A stretch of 15,033 nucleotides of DNA from CAZDXJ01 sp964509475 (GCA_964509475.1 CAZDXJ010000055.1:1-15033), one strand, 5' to 3'; counted from the stretch's first letter, positions 1-7,189 are shown. Notes: a model not told the origin generated them from the sequence alone. Translations and numbers: made by a program.

Positions 1-24
1 GCCCTTCCACGGAAGAGCTGGGCT

Positions 25-47
25 TGCATAACTTAGGATGTTATGCA
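25..47. repeat. Short inverted repeat at the left edge
   Basis: The sequence TGCATAAC, a 7-base spacer and GTTATGCA form a perfect 8-base inverted repeat. It lies in the roughly 138 bases beyond the last gene of the T6SS operon. No convincing coding frame crosses it: the one frame open at the left edge stops near base 77. On the minus strand it is not followed by a T-run, so it is not an obvious intrinsic terminator. It could be a recombinase core-type site, an operator or an RNA hairpin; nothing here decides among them. Confidence 0.45.
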
Positions 48-116
48 GAACGACAGGGATGTATGCACGTGTCCTGATAAATCAATGAGCTACGCTGGCT
101 ACAACACAACCGGATG

Positions 117-134
117 AGTCGTTACAAAACGACT
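117..134 (-). other. Hairpin just after the last T6SS-operon gene
   Basis: AGTCGTT, loop ACAA, AACGACT make a perfect 7-base stem. It begins 5 bases beyond the stop codon of the 78-residue gene in its direction of reading. It could stabilise or end the transcript, but the expected T-run after the stem is missing on the minus strand, so a terminator call is weak. Confidence 0.35.
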
Positions 135-138
135 TGAT

Positions 139-375
139 TTAATGGCCGTGATCATCGCTACGATCATTCATCACCGGTTTTTTTATCAAACACTCACTAA
201 AATCGTTCTCGATTGCAGCAAAAGCCTGCACCACCTTGCCCGCCATCGTTTGCATCGTTTCCGTTTCAGATAGCGGTATCAGGGGCTTCCCGTCCCGGCT
301 TATCTCGTTCACCTGCTGCTTGGCCGTTTCCGAGGCATTCTGCCATGCTTTACGTATGTATTTTCCAAATGTCAT
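139..375 (-). CDS. Hypothetical 78-residue protein in T6SS cargo operon
   Basis: I do not recognise this protein. It is 78 residues, starts MTFGKYIRKAW and ends in a polar, His/Asp-rich tail (MNDRSDDHGH). The middle, about residues 40-66, looks amphipathic helical. It has no signal peptide, membrane segment or visible catalytic motif. Its ATG overlaps the upstream gene's stop in a TGATG arrangement (TGA 377-375, ATG 375-373), which implies translational coupling and supports it as a real gene even though it is short. As the last visible gene after vgrG, the DUF4123 adaptor and a small helical protein, it is in the usual place for an accessory, cargo or immunity gene. It could also be the remnant of a longer gene. 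Function is unknown; only the context points to type VI secretion. Confidence 0.6.
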   Translation of the reverse strand: MTFGKYIRKAWQNASETAKQQVNEISRDGKPLIPLSETETMQTMAGKVVQAFAAIENDFSECLIKKPVMNDRSDDHGH

Positions 376-719
376 CAGCGTTCAATTACCGTGCATATCA
401 TTGTCACCCAGTTTTTTAACCACCGGGCTTTCTCATCCGCACTCAAGCCCTCATCCAACAAGGTCTGCCGGACCGGCTGAAATTTTTGCTCAAAACCAAG
501 ACCCAACAACCAGGATGCGAATACAAAAACAGCAACCTGCTTTTCACTCATCAAACCATACCCCGCTGCCTGTTCGACAAGATCGGAAAGATGCTTTTCG
601 ATTTCCAGCCCAGCCTGTTCGGACAGCCCGGATTCGAATGTGGCCAGCAAATTTTTGATTTTATCGCCAAACAGAGCCAAGCCAAATGCCTGTAATTGTT
701 GATCGGTAACGATAAACAT
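375..719 (-). CDS. Small helical T6SS-accessory protein downstream of DUF4123
   Basis: A 114-residue, mostly helical cytosolic-looking protein without signal peptide. The pattern 'residues AAGYGLMSEKQVAVFVFASW followed by a G-x-x-F segment and an acidic/Leu-rich helix' resembles, from memory, the short proteins commonly encoded between DUF4123 adaptors and effectors in T6SS vgrG operons, which share a 'YGI.. E.DV' core. Their biochemical role is not established; a cargo-loading or co-chaperone role is an inference from context. I chose the ATG at 719 over an in-frame TTG at 722 because GGAG lies 8 bases before the ATG. The upstream stop TGA (725-723) is only 3 bases away, and the next gene starts on this gene's own stop, so the three are probably translated as a coupled unit. 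Confidence 0.7.
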   Translation of the reverse strand: MFIVTDQQLQAFGLALFGDKIKNLLATFESGLSEQAGLEIEKHLSDLVEQAAGYGLMSEKQVAVFVFASWLLGLGFEQKFQPVRQTLLDEGLSADEKARWLKNWVTMICTVIER

Positions 720-722
720 CAA

Positions 723-1241
723 TCATTCTCCGCCTTGTGCCAGCGGCACGGAAACATTTTTCCGGCCGCTCAAAGCCGGAAAGAAGCGCATAATTTGCCC
801 CGCTGTCGCGGACTCCACAAGCAACTGGTCAACGGACTCAAACAATAAGTGATACTGCTTATCGCTACAAATCTGTAAAAAACTGCGCAATACCCGTGGA
901 TCATAAAACCGGAATTTCATTGGCTGACCGCATTCGTCGTAAACGATTAAAAACCGTCGAAAATGATCCCGCAGCGAGGCTATATCAATATCCGCCAAAA
1001 CCAGAACCCCCCGATGCTGCCCCCAACCCTGCAAAAACCACGACAAGGCCTTGCTCCCCGGTGTCAATTCTAATAAATAGGCGGCCGTAAGCGCCTCTTC
1101 AAAGCTCAATTCGCCGCGTTGCAAACATAGACCGGGCGTGTTCAGTTCAGCCAGTGACGCCAATATATTCGGTACACTGGCACCATCAATCAATGCATAA
1201 GCCAACTTGCCTGGCTCGGCAAACAGATACTGGTCAATCAT
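723..1241 (-). CDS. DUF4123 domain protein, T6SS effector adaptor/chaperone
   Basis: A 172-residue protein covering most of a DUF4123 domain. Diagnostic segments are AYALIDGA (residues 14-21), the region around GWGQHRGVLVLA (72-83), LRDHFRRFLIV (90-100) and MKFRFYDPRVLRSFL (108-122); the FRFYDPRVL stretch is the clearest family mark. Proteins of this family (Tap/TEC) bind a specific effector in the cytosol and load it onto the C-terminal end of a cognate VgrG. Here the gene follows vgrG by 15 bases and directly precedes two small genes, a textbook cargo-module order. No strong ribosome binding site precedes its ATG, so translation may depend on vgrG. The specific cargo cannot be named because no toxin gene is in view. 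Confidence 0.9.
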   Translation of the reverse strand: MIDQYLFAEPGKLAYALIDGASVPNILASLAELNTPGLCLQRGELSFEEALTAAYLLELTPGSKALSWFLQGWGQHRGVLVLADIDIASLRDHFRRFLIVYDECGQPMKFRFYDPRVLRSFLQICSDKQYHLLFESVDQLLVESATAGQIMRFFPALSGRKNVSVPLAQGGE

Positions 1242-1256
1242 GTCGGGTGTGTGTCA

Positions 1257-3341
1257 TCATCGAACAAAGCCAATACCGGATAAAGAAGCCGCTTTCATAT
1301 CGGCGGCGCTCGCTTCGGAAAAATCCTCTACTTTTGATTTGGTAAAGGTTTGCTTCTCAATCACATTATCGGTCGTCAATACCGCTTCCGCCACGCCACC
1401 CGCTTTCGCATTATCGGCATCTTCCGGCAAACGTGGTTTATCCGGGCGGCTGCCGCTGCCCGATCCGGCACTGCCGCCGCTGTTGATATTGACCAGAACG
1501 CCTTGTATCGTAACACCTGCCGGATTGATAGTAATAAAATTACCGCCTACTTTCAGGGTCAGATTGACACCCGCCTCAATCACTGCCGTCATACCGGCTT
1601 TCAAATGAATTTGCTGGCCACTGTCCAGGGCATAAAGCATACCCACTTTATCATGTTTCTCGCTGCCGACTTTCAGAGAATCACTCTGACTGATCTCGGT
1701 GTTGCGATTACCGTTTACCGTGCTGTGTTTATCCTTGTCCACCAATTCCAGTTGTTCATTGACCACATGCAAATGCCGATCATGACCTGTCCACTCCCTG
1801 GAATCCTTTTCAACGCGCAGATCGCTATCTTTTTCGGCATGAATAAAAATCTGTTCCTCGCCTTTCTTGTCTTCAAAGCGGATTTCATTAAAGCCGCCGC
1901 CACCTTTGCTGGAATTGCTTTTAAGCGCGCTTTTGGTTTGCTCGGCAGGCAATTCGTAAGGCGGCTTGCAGGCGTCATTATAGACCCGGCCGGTAATAAT
2001 CGGCCGATCCGGATCGCCCTCCAAAAACTCTACAATCACTTCCTGGCCGATGCGAGGTATGTACATGGCCCCCCAGTTTTTTCCCGCCCAGACCTGAGCG
2101 ACCCGAATCCAGCAGGAACTGGCTTCATCCGCCTTGCTGTATCGGTCCCAATGAAAACGTACCTTGACCCGCCCATATTCATCGGTCCAGATTTCTTCGC
2201 CGTCTTTACCGACCACCAAAGCCGTTTGTGGACCGGGTATGAAAGGCTTTCGAGTCGTTCGTGGCGCCCGGAAAGGCTGCCTGCTGTCAATCACTTCAAA
2301 ATCACAGCTATAAAGACCTTCACCACCACCTGATGTGGATCGATAAGCCTCGGCATGAATCTCACAATTCACTTCAACCAGCAGATATTCCTTGTTCTGA
2401 TCCTGGCGGGGGAAATTTTCCAATGTAAACAATCCCCCTGCATAAAATCCCCGTAAATTTCCACGCCCCTTTGCAATTTCAGTTTCCGCATGTAATTGCT
2501 CAATCCGAACCCGGGCATATTCGTTACCTTTTCCGACTTTTTCATAAGAGCCAGGATAATCATAACGCTCAAACTTCGCCCCCGGATGCGGTTTTATGAT
2601 CGAGGATTTCGTTGCCAGGTTGGAACGGGACTTCGTAAAATCAAAATCCGTCAGAGCAATACGGCCCGTTTGTATTTCACGTTGAAACGACCAGGTGTGA
2701 ACATGATCACGTTTTCTGCGATCATGGCTGTTGGGCGGATAATAGGGAACGGTCTCATAATGTACAACCGGTTGATGGGAAGAATAGCCATCGGCAAGAA
2801 CCAGTTTATGATTGCCGTTTTCATGGACAAAATAATAATAAATCCCTTCTTGCTCCATCAGCCGGCTGACAAAATCAAAATCCGTTTCGCGATATTGCAC
2901 ACAATAAGTGTGTTTTGCATAACGACCTGTCAAGCGTTCATCATAATCGGTAAAACCCTGTCCTTGAAAAACTTCCTTGATGATTTCCGGAATGGTTTTA
3001 TCCTGAAAAATCCGGCAATCGGAAGTTTTCGTCAAAAACCACAGCCAGGGTTTCAACACAATATAATAAATAAAATAGTCTTCTTCCTGCCCGCCTTGCG
3101 CGAACTGACTGACAAATCCATTGTAATAGCGGGTCTTGCCTTGACTTAACTCAAGCCGAACCGTCATGTTCTGGCCCAGCATCAAATCAAAGTCAATTTG
3201 TTCATTGAGACTGGCGACTTCCAGATCAATGGCAAACAAAGTACTCAAGCGTTCGCTCATGCTCATCTGACGAAACACCAAACTGTCATCACCCAGAGGA
3301 CTGCTAACAGCGGCAATACGATGTTTTTGCGTTACAGCCAT
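1257..3341 (-). CDS. vgrG: Type VI secretion spike protein VgrG (TssI)
   Basis: A 694-residue VgrG, the trimeric spike on the T6SS Hcp tube. Residues about 10-190 form the gp27-like base, including SRLMEQEGIYYYF (159-171). The gp5-like OB region runs about 388-455, with EYGRVKVRFHWDR (388-400), WIRVAQVWAGKNWGAMYIPR (411-430), GQEVIVEFLEGDPDRPIITG (432-451) and RVYN (452-455). Residues about 480-620 are the repetitive beta-helix needle, including EIRFEDKKGEEQIFIHAEKD (486-505). A Gly/Ser linker (about 622-631) leads to a tail of about 60 residues with no recognisable enzyme domain, so this is not an 'evolved' toxin-bearing VgrG; the tail probably docks the DUF4123-bound cargo or a PAAR tip. 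ATG at 3341 is preceded by GGGA about 8 bases upstream. It heads the operon. Confidence 0.97.
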   Translation of the reverse strand: MAVTQKHRIAAVSSPLGDDSLVFRQMSMSERLSTLFAIDLEVASLNEQIDFDLMLGQNMTVRLELSQGKTRYYNGFVSQFAQGGQEEDYFIYYIVLKPWLWFLTKTSDCRIFQDKTIPEIIKEVFQGQGFTDYDERLTGRYAKHTYCVQYRETDFDFVSRLMEQEGIYYYFVHENGNHKLVLADGYSSHQPVVHYETVPYYPPNSHDRRKRDHVHTWSFQREIQTGRIALTDFDFTKSRSNLATKSSIIKPHPGAKFERYDYPGSYEKVGKGNEYARVRIEQLHAETEIAKGRGNLRGFYAGGLFTLENFPRQDQNKEYLLVEVNCEIHAEAYRSTSGGGEGLYSCDFEVIDSRQPFRAPRTTRKPFIPGPQTALVVGKDGEEIWTDEYGRVKVRFHWDRYSKADEASSCWIRVAQVWAGKNWGAMYIPRIGQEVIVEFLEGDPDRPIITGRVYNDACKPPYELPAEQTKSALKSNSSKGGGGFNEIRFEDKKGEEQIFIHAEKDSDLRVEKDSREWTGHDRHLHVVNEQLELVDKDKHSTVNGNRNTEISQSDSLKVGSEKHDKVGMLYALDSGQQIHLKAGMTAVIEAGVNLTLKVGGNFITINPAGVTIQGVLVNINSGGSAGSGSGSRPDKPRLPEDADNAKAGGVAEAVLTTDNVIEKQTFTKSKVEDFSEASAADMKAASLSGIGFVR

Positions 3342-3660
3342 ATTAAATTCCCATTTTGATTCGTATTCGCGCTACCCAACAGCGCGTTTCATCCCTGGTA
3401 TAAAATTGACGATTCAGTTTGCTTTAAGGCAACCGTTTCCTGTACACCGTCACTTTGATATTACATAATTCAAAATCAATATGCCCTTATAGCAATTGCT
3501 TCACTCAAACGCAAGATTATTTGACTGCGAAAAATTACAGGTAAAAAATCAAGCGGGTAATATCCGGTATGTGAAGGTTAGCAAAGAGCTATCCCGACGA
3601 CATCCCACCTTGTGACACTTCTTTCTGACATACGATTAAAATAACAGTAGGGGCGATCAT
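3342..3660. other. Intergenic region upstream of vgrG
   Basis: 319 bases without a gene, between the vgrG start and the 3' end of the methyltransferase gene. It must carry the vgrG promoter, but I see no convincing sigma-70 box pair and no sigma-54 TGGC-N8-TTGC element. The one clear structure is a 6-base-stem hairpin, CGCGCT-ACCCAAC-AGCGCG, at 3368-3386, 27 bases before the vgrG start codon, so it would lie in the vgrG leader. The right half is AT-rich and shows nothing else; no hairpin plus T-run follows the methyltransferase stop. Confidence 0.6.
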
Positions 3661-4467
3661 TCAGGTTTGCCGGAAGAAAACAAATTCATTACACCCCATT
3701 CGCCCACCACATGTTTTCAGTTCTTCTAAAGCAAAGCCTCTATCATGGAAAAACCTAAAGACAGATTCCGGTTTAGCCACTTCAAACGGATAACCCCCAA
3801 GCCAGTCAATCATGTCATACCACAACGACATGCCCCTTTCTGGAGATAGGCAGCCAGTCAATAATCGAACAAGCCAGCGCCCTCCAAATAGATAGGGAAA
3901 ATGTATTGCCACCAAGAAATATCGTGCGATTTTATTTTTATTGTAGATTTTCTTGACCAGAGCCCAGTATTTACTGGTTAATCCCTGATCATTATATATA
4001 GAAATGAATAATTGCCCCCCAATTGCAACCGTTGGAATGACATTCGAAAATGCTTTATACATTTGCCCTGTATGGTGTAGCACCCCCCAAGAATAAACAA
4101 CGTCGAAATGGCCGAGTTCTGAGATGTATTTTTCATCTAACACCGAACCTTGCTCTATATTCCAATGCGGATCATCAGGAAAATACCGACTTTTCAATTC
4201 ATTCGTGCAAGCTACAGACTGAGAATCATAATCAAAAGAGTGGACTATTGCTCCAAGCCTCCGAGCCGCAAGGCTGAACAAGCCACTCCCCGAACCGATA
4301 TCAAGAAATTGCTTCCCTTGCAAATGCTTTACTTTCAGCATATCACACAACGATTGCTCAGCTTGACGAATTTGGTCATCCTCTAGTTCGGTCAAAAATC
4401 GCGACCAGTTTTCCCCAAAAGAAAACCGATCCCCCGTCTCAATCTCTTCTACGTGTTGTGAGCACAT
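3661..4467 (-). CDS. Class I SAM-dependent methyltransferase
   Basis: A 268-residue Rossmann-fold methyltransferase. The AdoMet-binding motif I is FLDIGSGSG (54-62), the acidic end of strand 2 is SFDYD (77-81), and the post-I region is FDVVYSWGVLHHTG (121-134). The C-terminal half contains a Trp/Tyr-rich segment and YPFEVAKPESVFRFF (226-240), ending near GCNEFVFF. That C-terminal pattern recalls methyltransferases found near glycosyltransferases in surface-polysaccharide clusters; the acceptor is unknown. ATG at 4467 has GAGG about 7 bases upstream. Sampled 60-base lines are 32-42% GC, against about 60% in sampled lines of pip and vgrG, suggesting different ancestry. It follows ubiX by 77 bases on the same strand, but a functional link to quinone synthesis is not shown. 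Confidence 0.85.
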   Translation of the reverse strand: MCSQHVEEIETGDRFSFGENWSRFLTELEDDQIRQAEQSLCDMLKVKHLQGKQFLDIGSGSGLFSLAARRLGAIVHSFDYDSQSVACTNELKSRYFPDDPHWNIEQGSVLDEKYISELGHFDVVYSWGVLHHTGQMYKAFSNVIPTVAIGGQLFISIYNDQGLTSKYWALVKKIYNKNKIARYFLVAIHFPYLFGGRWLVRLLTGCLSPERGMSLWYDMIDWLGGYPFEVAKPESVFRFFHDRGFALEELKTCGGRMGCNEFVFFRQT

Positions 4468-4544
4468 ATTTATCCTCGATTATTGGCGCATTCAGTTATT
4501 TCAGACAATATATCCGACTGCCAAAAGAAACAAAATATCTCAAA

Positions 4545-5123
4545 TCAAACCAGACCATCCCAACGCGGATACAAATCACCGGCGTCGACACCCATCAGAT
4601 CAAGCAGGCGGCCAACCGTCTCATCAACCAGAGTGTCAATATTTGTCGCCTTATGATAAAAAGCCGGCAAGGGTGGAAAAATAATGCCACCCATTTCAGT
4701 AACGCTGGCCATATTGCGGATATGTGCCAAATTAAGCGGCGTTTCGCGGGGCACGATGACCAGACGGCGGCGTTCTTTCAAAATAACGTCGGCGGCGCGT
4801 GAAATCAGGTTGTCACCAAAACCATACGCAACACTGGCCAGGGTTTTCATCGAACAAGGAACAATCAACATGCCTTCGGTTTTAAAGGTACCACTGGCTA
4901 TGCGTGCCGCGATATCATTGATGCCATAGTTCACATCAGCCAGTTCATAAAGCATCTGCCGGCTCATCGTCAACTCGTGTTTCAAGTTGACCAGACCCGC
5001 CGATGAAATCACCAGATGCGTTTCCCAGTCCGGCTTGCTCTTAAGCACTTGCAAAATTCTGACGCCATAAACCGCTCCGGTAGCGCCGGTCATGGCCACA
5101 ATCAAGCGTTTTTTAGCCGGCAT
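4545..5123 (-). CDS. ubiX: Flavin prenyltransferase UbiX
   Basis: A 192-residue protein, the usual size for UbiX, which transfers dimethylallyl from DMAP to FMN to make the prenylated FMN cofactor of the UbiD decarboxylase in ubiquinone synthesis. Visible marks: the FMN-binding MTGATGAVYG (11-20; many homologues have Ser where this has Thr15), SSAG (40-43), Glu50 in KHEL, PCSMKTLASVAYGFGDNLIS (89-108), RAADVILKERRRLVIVPRET (109-128) and PPLPAFYHK (150-158). The last of these segments contain the prenyl-phosphate-binding Arg/Lys/Tyr residues known for the family. Its start overlaps the 3' end of pip by 11 bases, so the two are co-transcribed. UbiD is not in the window. The alternative name 'Pad1-like phenylacrylate decarboxylase' is the older label for the same fold. 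Confidence 0.95.
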   Translation of the reverse strand: MPAKKRLIVAMTGATGAVYGVRILQVLKSKPDWETHLVISSAGLVNLKHELTMSRQMLYELADVNYGINDIAARIASGTFKTEGMLIVPCSMKTLASVAYGFGDNLISRAADVILKERRRLVIVPRETPLNLAHIRNMASVTEMGGIIFPPLPAFYHKATNIDTLVDETVGRLLDLMGVDAGDLYPRWDGLV

Positions 5124-6066
5124 GAAACTGATCCGCTATCTTGTCCGTTGCATTCACCAACGCATCAATCATTTCCTCACCTTGGGCAATATGCCCGGAA
5201 TTCGGCAGCACAATATAATCCGCCTGCGGCAATGCCAAACTGAGTTTGAATGCCGCTTCAACCGGACAAACCAAATCATTACGCCCGTGGATAATAATGG
5301 TTCGGACAGCTTGCAAAGCGGCACAGTGCCTTAGAATTTGATTTTCTTCGATAAAATAACCCGCTTTTGCGTAGTGCACTTCCATTTTAACCTGTTGCAC
5401 CGTTTCATCATCCACAGGTGTTTGCGCATCATTCGGGTAAGCCGTCCCCAAAGCGATCTGCCCTCCCCAGGCCATCCATTCCCTAGCCACCCTTAAACGC
5501 AGATTTTCATCATCACTGTGCAATCCCAACCAAATCAGTTCAACCGGATCGGCGACCGCTTGAGCCGGAAAACAACGCATGAAACGTTGCCATAATTCGG
5601 GATAAACTTGCCCGGCCCCAGCCTCCATAAACCAGTCCATATCTTTTCTGCGTGCCAAAAATGAACCCCGCAAAATCAGCGCCTTGACTTGTGCCGGGTA
5701 ACGCTGGGCATACAGCAAGGCCAGAGTCGCCCCCCAGGAGCCGCCAAACAACACCCATTGCGCAATATCAAGTGCCTTGCGTATACGCTCCATGTCATCC
5801 AGCAAATCCTGGGTAGTATTGTGTTCCAGTTCGGCAAAGGGTAATGAGCGCCCGCAGCCGCGTTGATCGAACAGCACGATGTGATATTTTTCCGGATTGA
5901 AAAAACGGCGGTGATCCGGTTTGCATCCTGAACAGGGTCCACCATGTAGAAACAAAACCGGCAGGCCATCCGGATTACCGCATAACTCAACATAAACCCG
6001 ATGTTGGCTTCCGGTATCCAGAAAAAAAGTCTTGTAAGGTACGATTTCAGGATAAAGCGATTTCAT
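5113..6066 (-). CDS. pip: Prolyl aminopeptidase-like alpha/beta hydrolase
   Basis: A 317-residue alpha/beta hydrolase of peptidase family S33, which removes N-terminal proline from peptides in the cytosol. The start MKSLYPEIVPY matches the family N-terminus, so ATG 6066 is preferred over an in-frame TTG at 6087. The oxyanion region is HGGP (41-44), the nucleophile Ser110 lies in GGSWGATLAL, Asp264 in HGRNDLVCP and His292 in NSGH; this spacing agrees with characterised Pips. Oddities: HGGPC replaces HGGPG, and the usual W-E at the first substrate-anchoring glutamate reads W200-G201, while the second glutamate is kept (Glu229). Activity on other N-terminal residues or other esters/amides is therefore possible. 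It overlaps ubiX by 11 bases and is the first gene of the pair. No clear ribosome binding site. Confidence 0.87.
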   Translation of the reverse strand: MKSLYPEIVPYKTFFLDTGSQHRVYVELCGNPDGLPVLFLHGGPCSGCKPDHRRFFNPEKYHIVLFDQRGCGRSLPFAELEHNTTQDLLDDMERIRKALDIAQWVLFGGSWGATLALLYAQRYPAQVKALILRGSFLARRKDMDWFMEAGAGQVYPELWQRFMRCFPAQAVADPVELIWLGLHSDDENLRLRVAREWMAWGGQIALGTAYPNDAQTPVDDETVQQVKMEVHYAKAGYFIEENQILRHCAALQAVRTIIIHGRNDLVCPVEAAFKLSLALPQADYIVLPNSGHIAQGEEMIDALVNATDKIADQFHAG

Positions 6067-6093
6067 GCAAGCGTTTGTGTCATTCAATCAGAC

Positions 6094-6128
6094 AAAAAAA
6101 AGGAGGGAAGTTTTTAAACTCCCCTCCT
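6094..6128 (-). terminator. Rho-independent terminator after the beta-barrel gene
   Basis: In the minus direction a 13-base stem (6101-6113 with 6116-6128, one G-T wobble) is followed by a run of eight T (complement of 6094-6101). It lies 34 bases beyond the barrel gene's stop codon and ends that transcript, also insulating pip, which starts at 6066 on the same strand. Because stem and T-run are nearly ideal, this is the strongest terminator in the window. Confidence 0.93.
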
Positions 6129-6162
6129 CTTTGTTTATACGGATATTTTCAGCTTGTCAAAC

Positions 6163-7068
6163 CTAGAAGCCGATACCGAGATAACCACCCGCGGTAAAAC
6201 CATCTGTGTTGACGCCATCGACATCCTGACCGGTCAGGTGATAACGCGCATCCGCACCGATGTAAATATTGTTCCACAAGTTGTAGTCAGCACCGGCGCC
6301 GAATACCATACCCGGGTTCAAAACCGTAATGGACTCAGAGGGTGGACTGACAACATGAATCGCCAGACCGAAAGGAATGATCCAGGGCCGGAAAGCGCTG
6401 CCTTTCATGAATTTGATTTTTGGCGCTGCGGTCAAGGTAAACTGGTTGACGGTGACGCCACGGGTTGGGCCTGACAGCAGAGCCGTAGTGGTTGCATTGC
6501 TGGTAAAGCCTGTTCCTGCACCATCCAGTACAGGACCTGCCAATACCGTTGGTTCCTGAGTCAGGACATTCCCCTGAATATAAGCGAATTTTTTGTATTC
6601 AAACATCAATTCGGCCAGAACTTCGGTATTGTCCATTAAACCGAACAGATTGTCGTTCAGGCTGAAATCGAAACCGGCGCCGATATACCAGCCGTCATGA
6701 TCCGGATTACCGCCTGGCAAACCAATTTGACTGCCCGCCACATCACTGTAAATGGAAACTCCGTTACGGGTTTGGTCATTACGCGCATAACCGCCACGGA
6801 AAAACACCATATTGTCTTTTGTTTCCGCTTTGATCGGCTGGCTTTTGACCGAAGCCATCCAGTCACTCAATTCCTGTACTTTGGGATCGGAAACCCGGGA
6901 CATATTGTTGATTTGGGCTTTTAACTGATTGATTTGTGCTTGCAAGGCCTGGATTTGCCGATCGGTACTATTACCATGAGCAACAGCCTGAGGAGCAGTC
7001 AATGCACCTGCCATTGCTAAAGTAACTGAGGCAATTCCTGAAGCCAGCTTAGTTTTTCTTAATTTCAT
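6163..7068 (-). CDS. Outer-membrane beta-barrel protein with N-terminal coiled coil
   Basis: A 301-residue secreted protein. Residues 1-31 are a Sec signal peptide (KLRKTK, a hydrophobic stretch, then PQAVA before HGNS). Next comes a heptad-like coiled coil, about residues 36-58 (QIQALQAQINQLKAQINNM), which may trimerise the protein or contact the cell wall. The rest alternates polar and hydrophobic residues with many Gly and aromatic positions (GGYARNDQ, GWYIGAGFDFSLNDNLFG, PGMVFGAGADYNLWNNIYIG) and ends GGYLGIGF, the C-terminal phenylalanine recognised by the Bam machinery. It is probably an 8- to 12-strand barrel; the substrate or role is unknown. ATG 7068 is preferred over GTG 7071; AGGGGG lies 4-5 bases before it. 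It is transcribed alone, with its own leader and terminator. Confidence 0.85.
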   Translation of the reverse strand: MKLRKTKLASGIASVTLAMAGALTAPQAVAHGNSTDRQIQALQAQINQLKAQINNMSRVSDPKVQELSDWMASVKSQPIKAETKDNMVFFRGGYARNDQTRNGVSIYSDVAGSQIGLPGGNPDHDGWYIGAGFDFSLNDNLFGLMDNTEVLAELMFEYKKFAYIQGNVLTQEPTVLAGPVLDGAGTGFTSNATTTALLSGPTRGVTVNQFTLTAAPKIKFMKGSAFRPWIIPFGLAIHVVSPPSESITVLNPGMVFGAGADYNLWNNIYIGADARYHLTGQDVDGVNTDGFTAGGYLGIGF

Positions 7069-7140
7069 CACTCCCCCTCATGAGGCAATTAGTTACAAAA
7101 TCATTTGCCTCTTCACAACAGAGGCTTCTCCAACGAAGGC
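7068..7140 (-). promoter_or_regulatory. Structured 5' leader of the beta-barrel gene
   Basis: Read on the minus strand, the leader contains GCCTCT (7125-7120), AGAGGC (7112-7107), TTGCCTC (7088-7082) and the ribosome binding site GAGGGGG (7079-7073). GCCTCT can pair with AGAGGC (6-base stem, 7-base loop), or GAGGCAA (7111-7105) can pair with TTGCCTC (7-base stem, 16-base loop). The two hairpins use the same GAGGC and exclude each other. The freed GCCTC also complements the GAGG of the ribosome binding site. This is the layout of a translational switch, but pairing strength was not calculated. Confidence 0.45.
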
Positions 7141-7189
7141 AATAATAACAACAAAAGTCACTCTGTTCAAGTTTTAATTGTAATTTCAG

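Noticed and set aside
1350..2333. Long plus-strand open frame (327 codons) opposite vgrG
   Set aside because: It lies wholly antisense to a convincing VgrG, and its translation shows no domain or coherent composition; it is a shadow of the coding strand.
3430..3442. 12-base match (AACCGTTTCCTG) to the reverse complement of 7329-7340
   Set aside because: Several 12-base matches are expected by chance in a 15 kb window, and the flanks do not align.
6154..6474. Plus-strand open frame opposite the beta-barrel gene
   Set aside because: Antisense shadow; the minus-strand protein has a signal peptide, barrel pattern, ribosome binding site and terminator.
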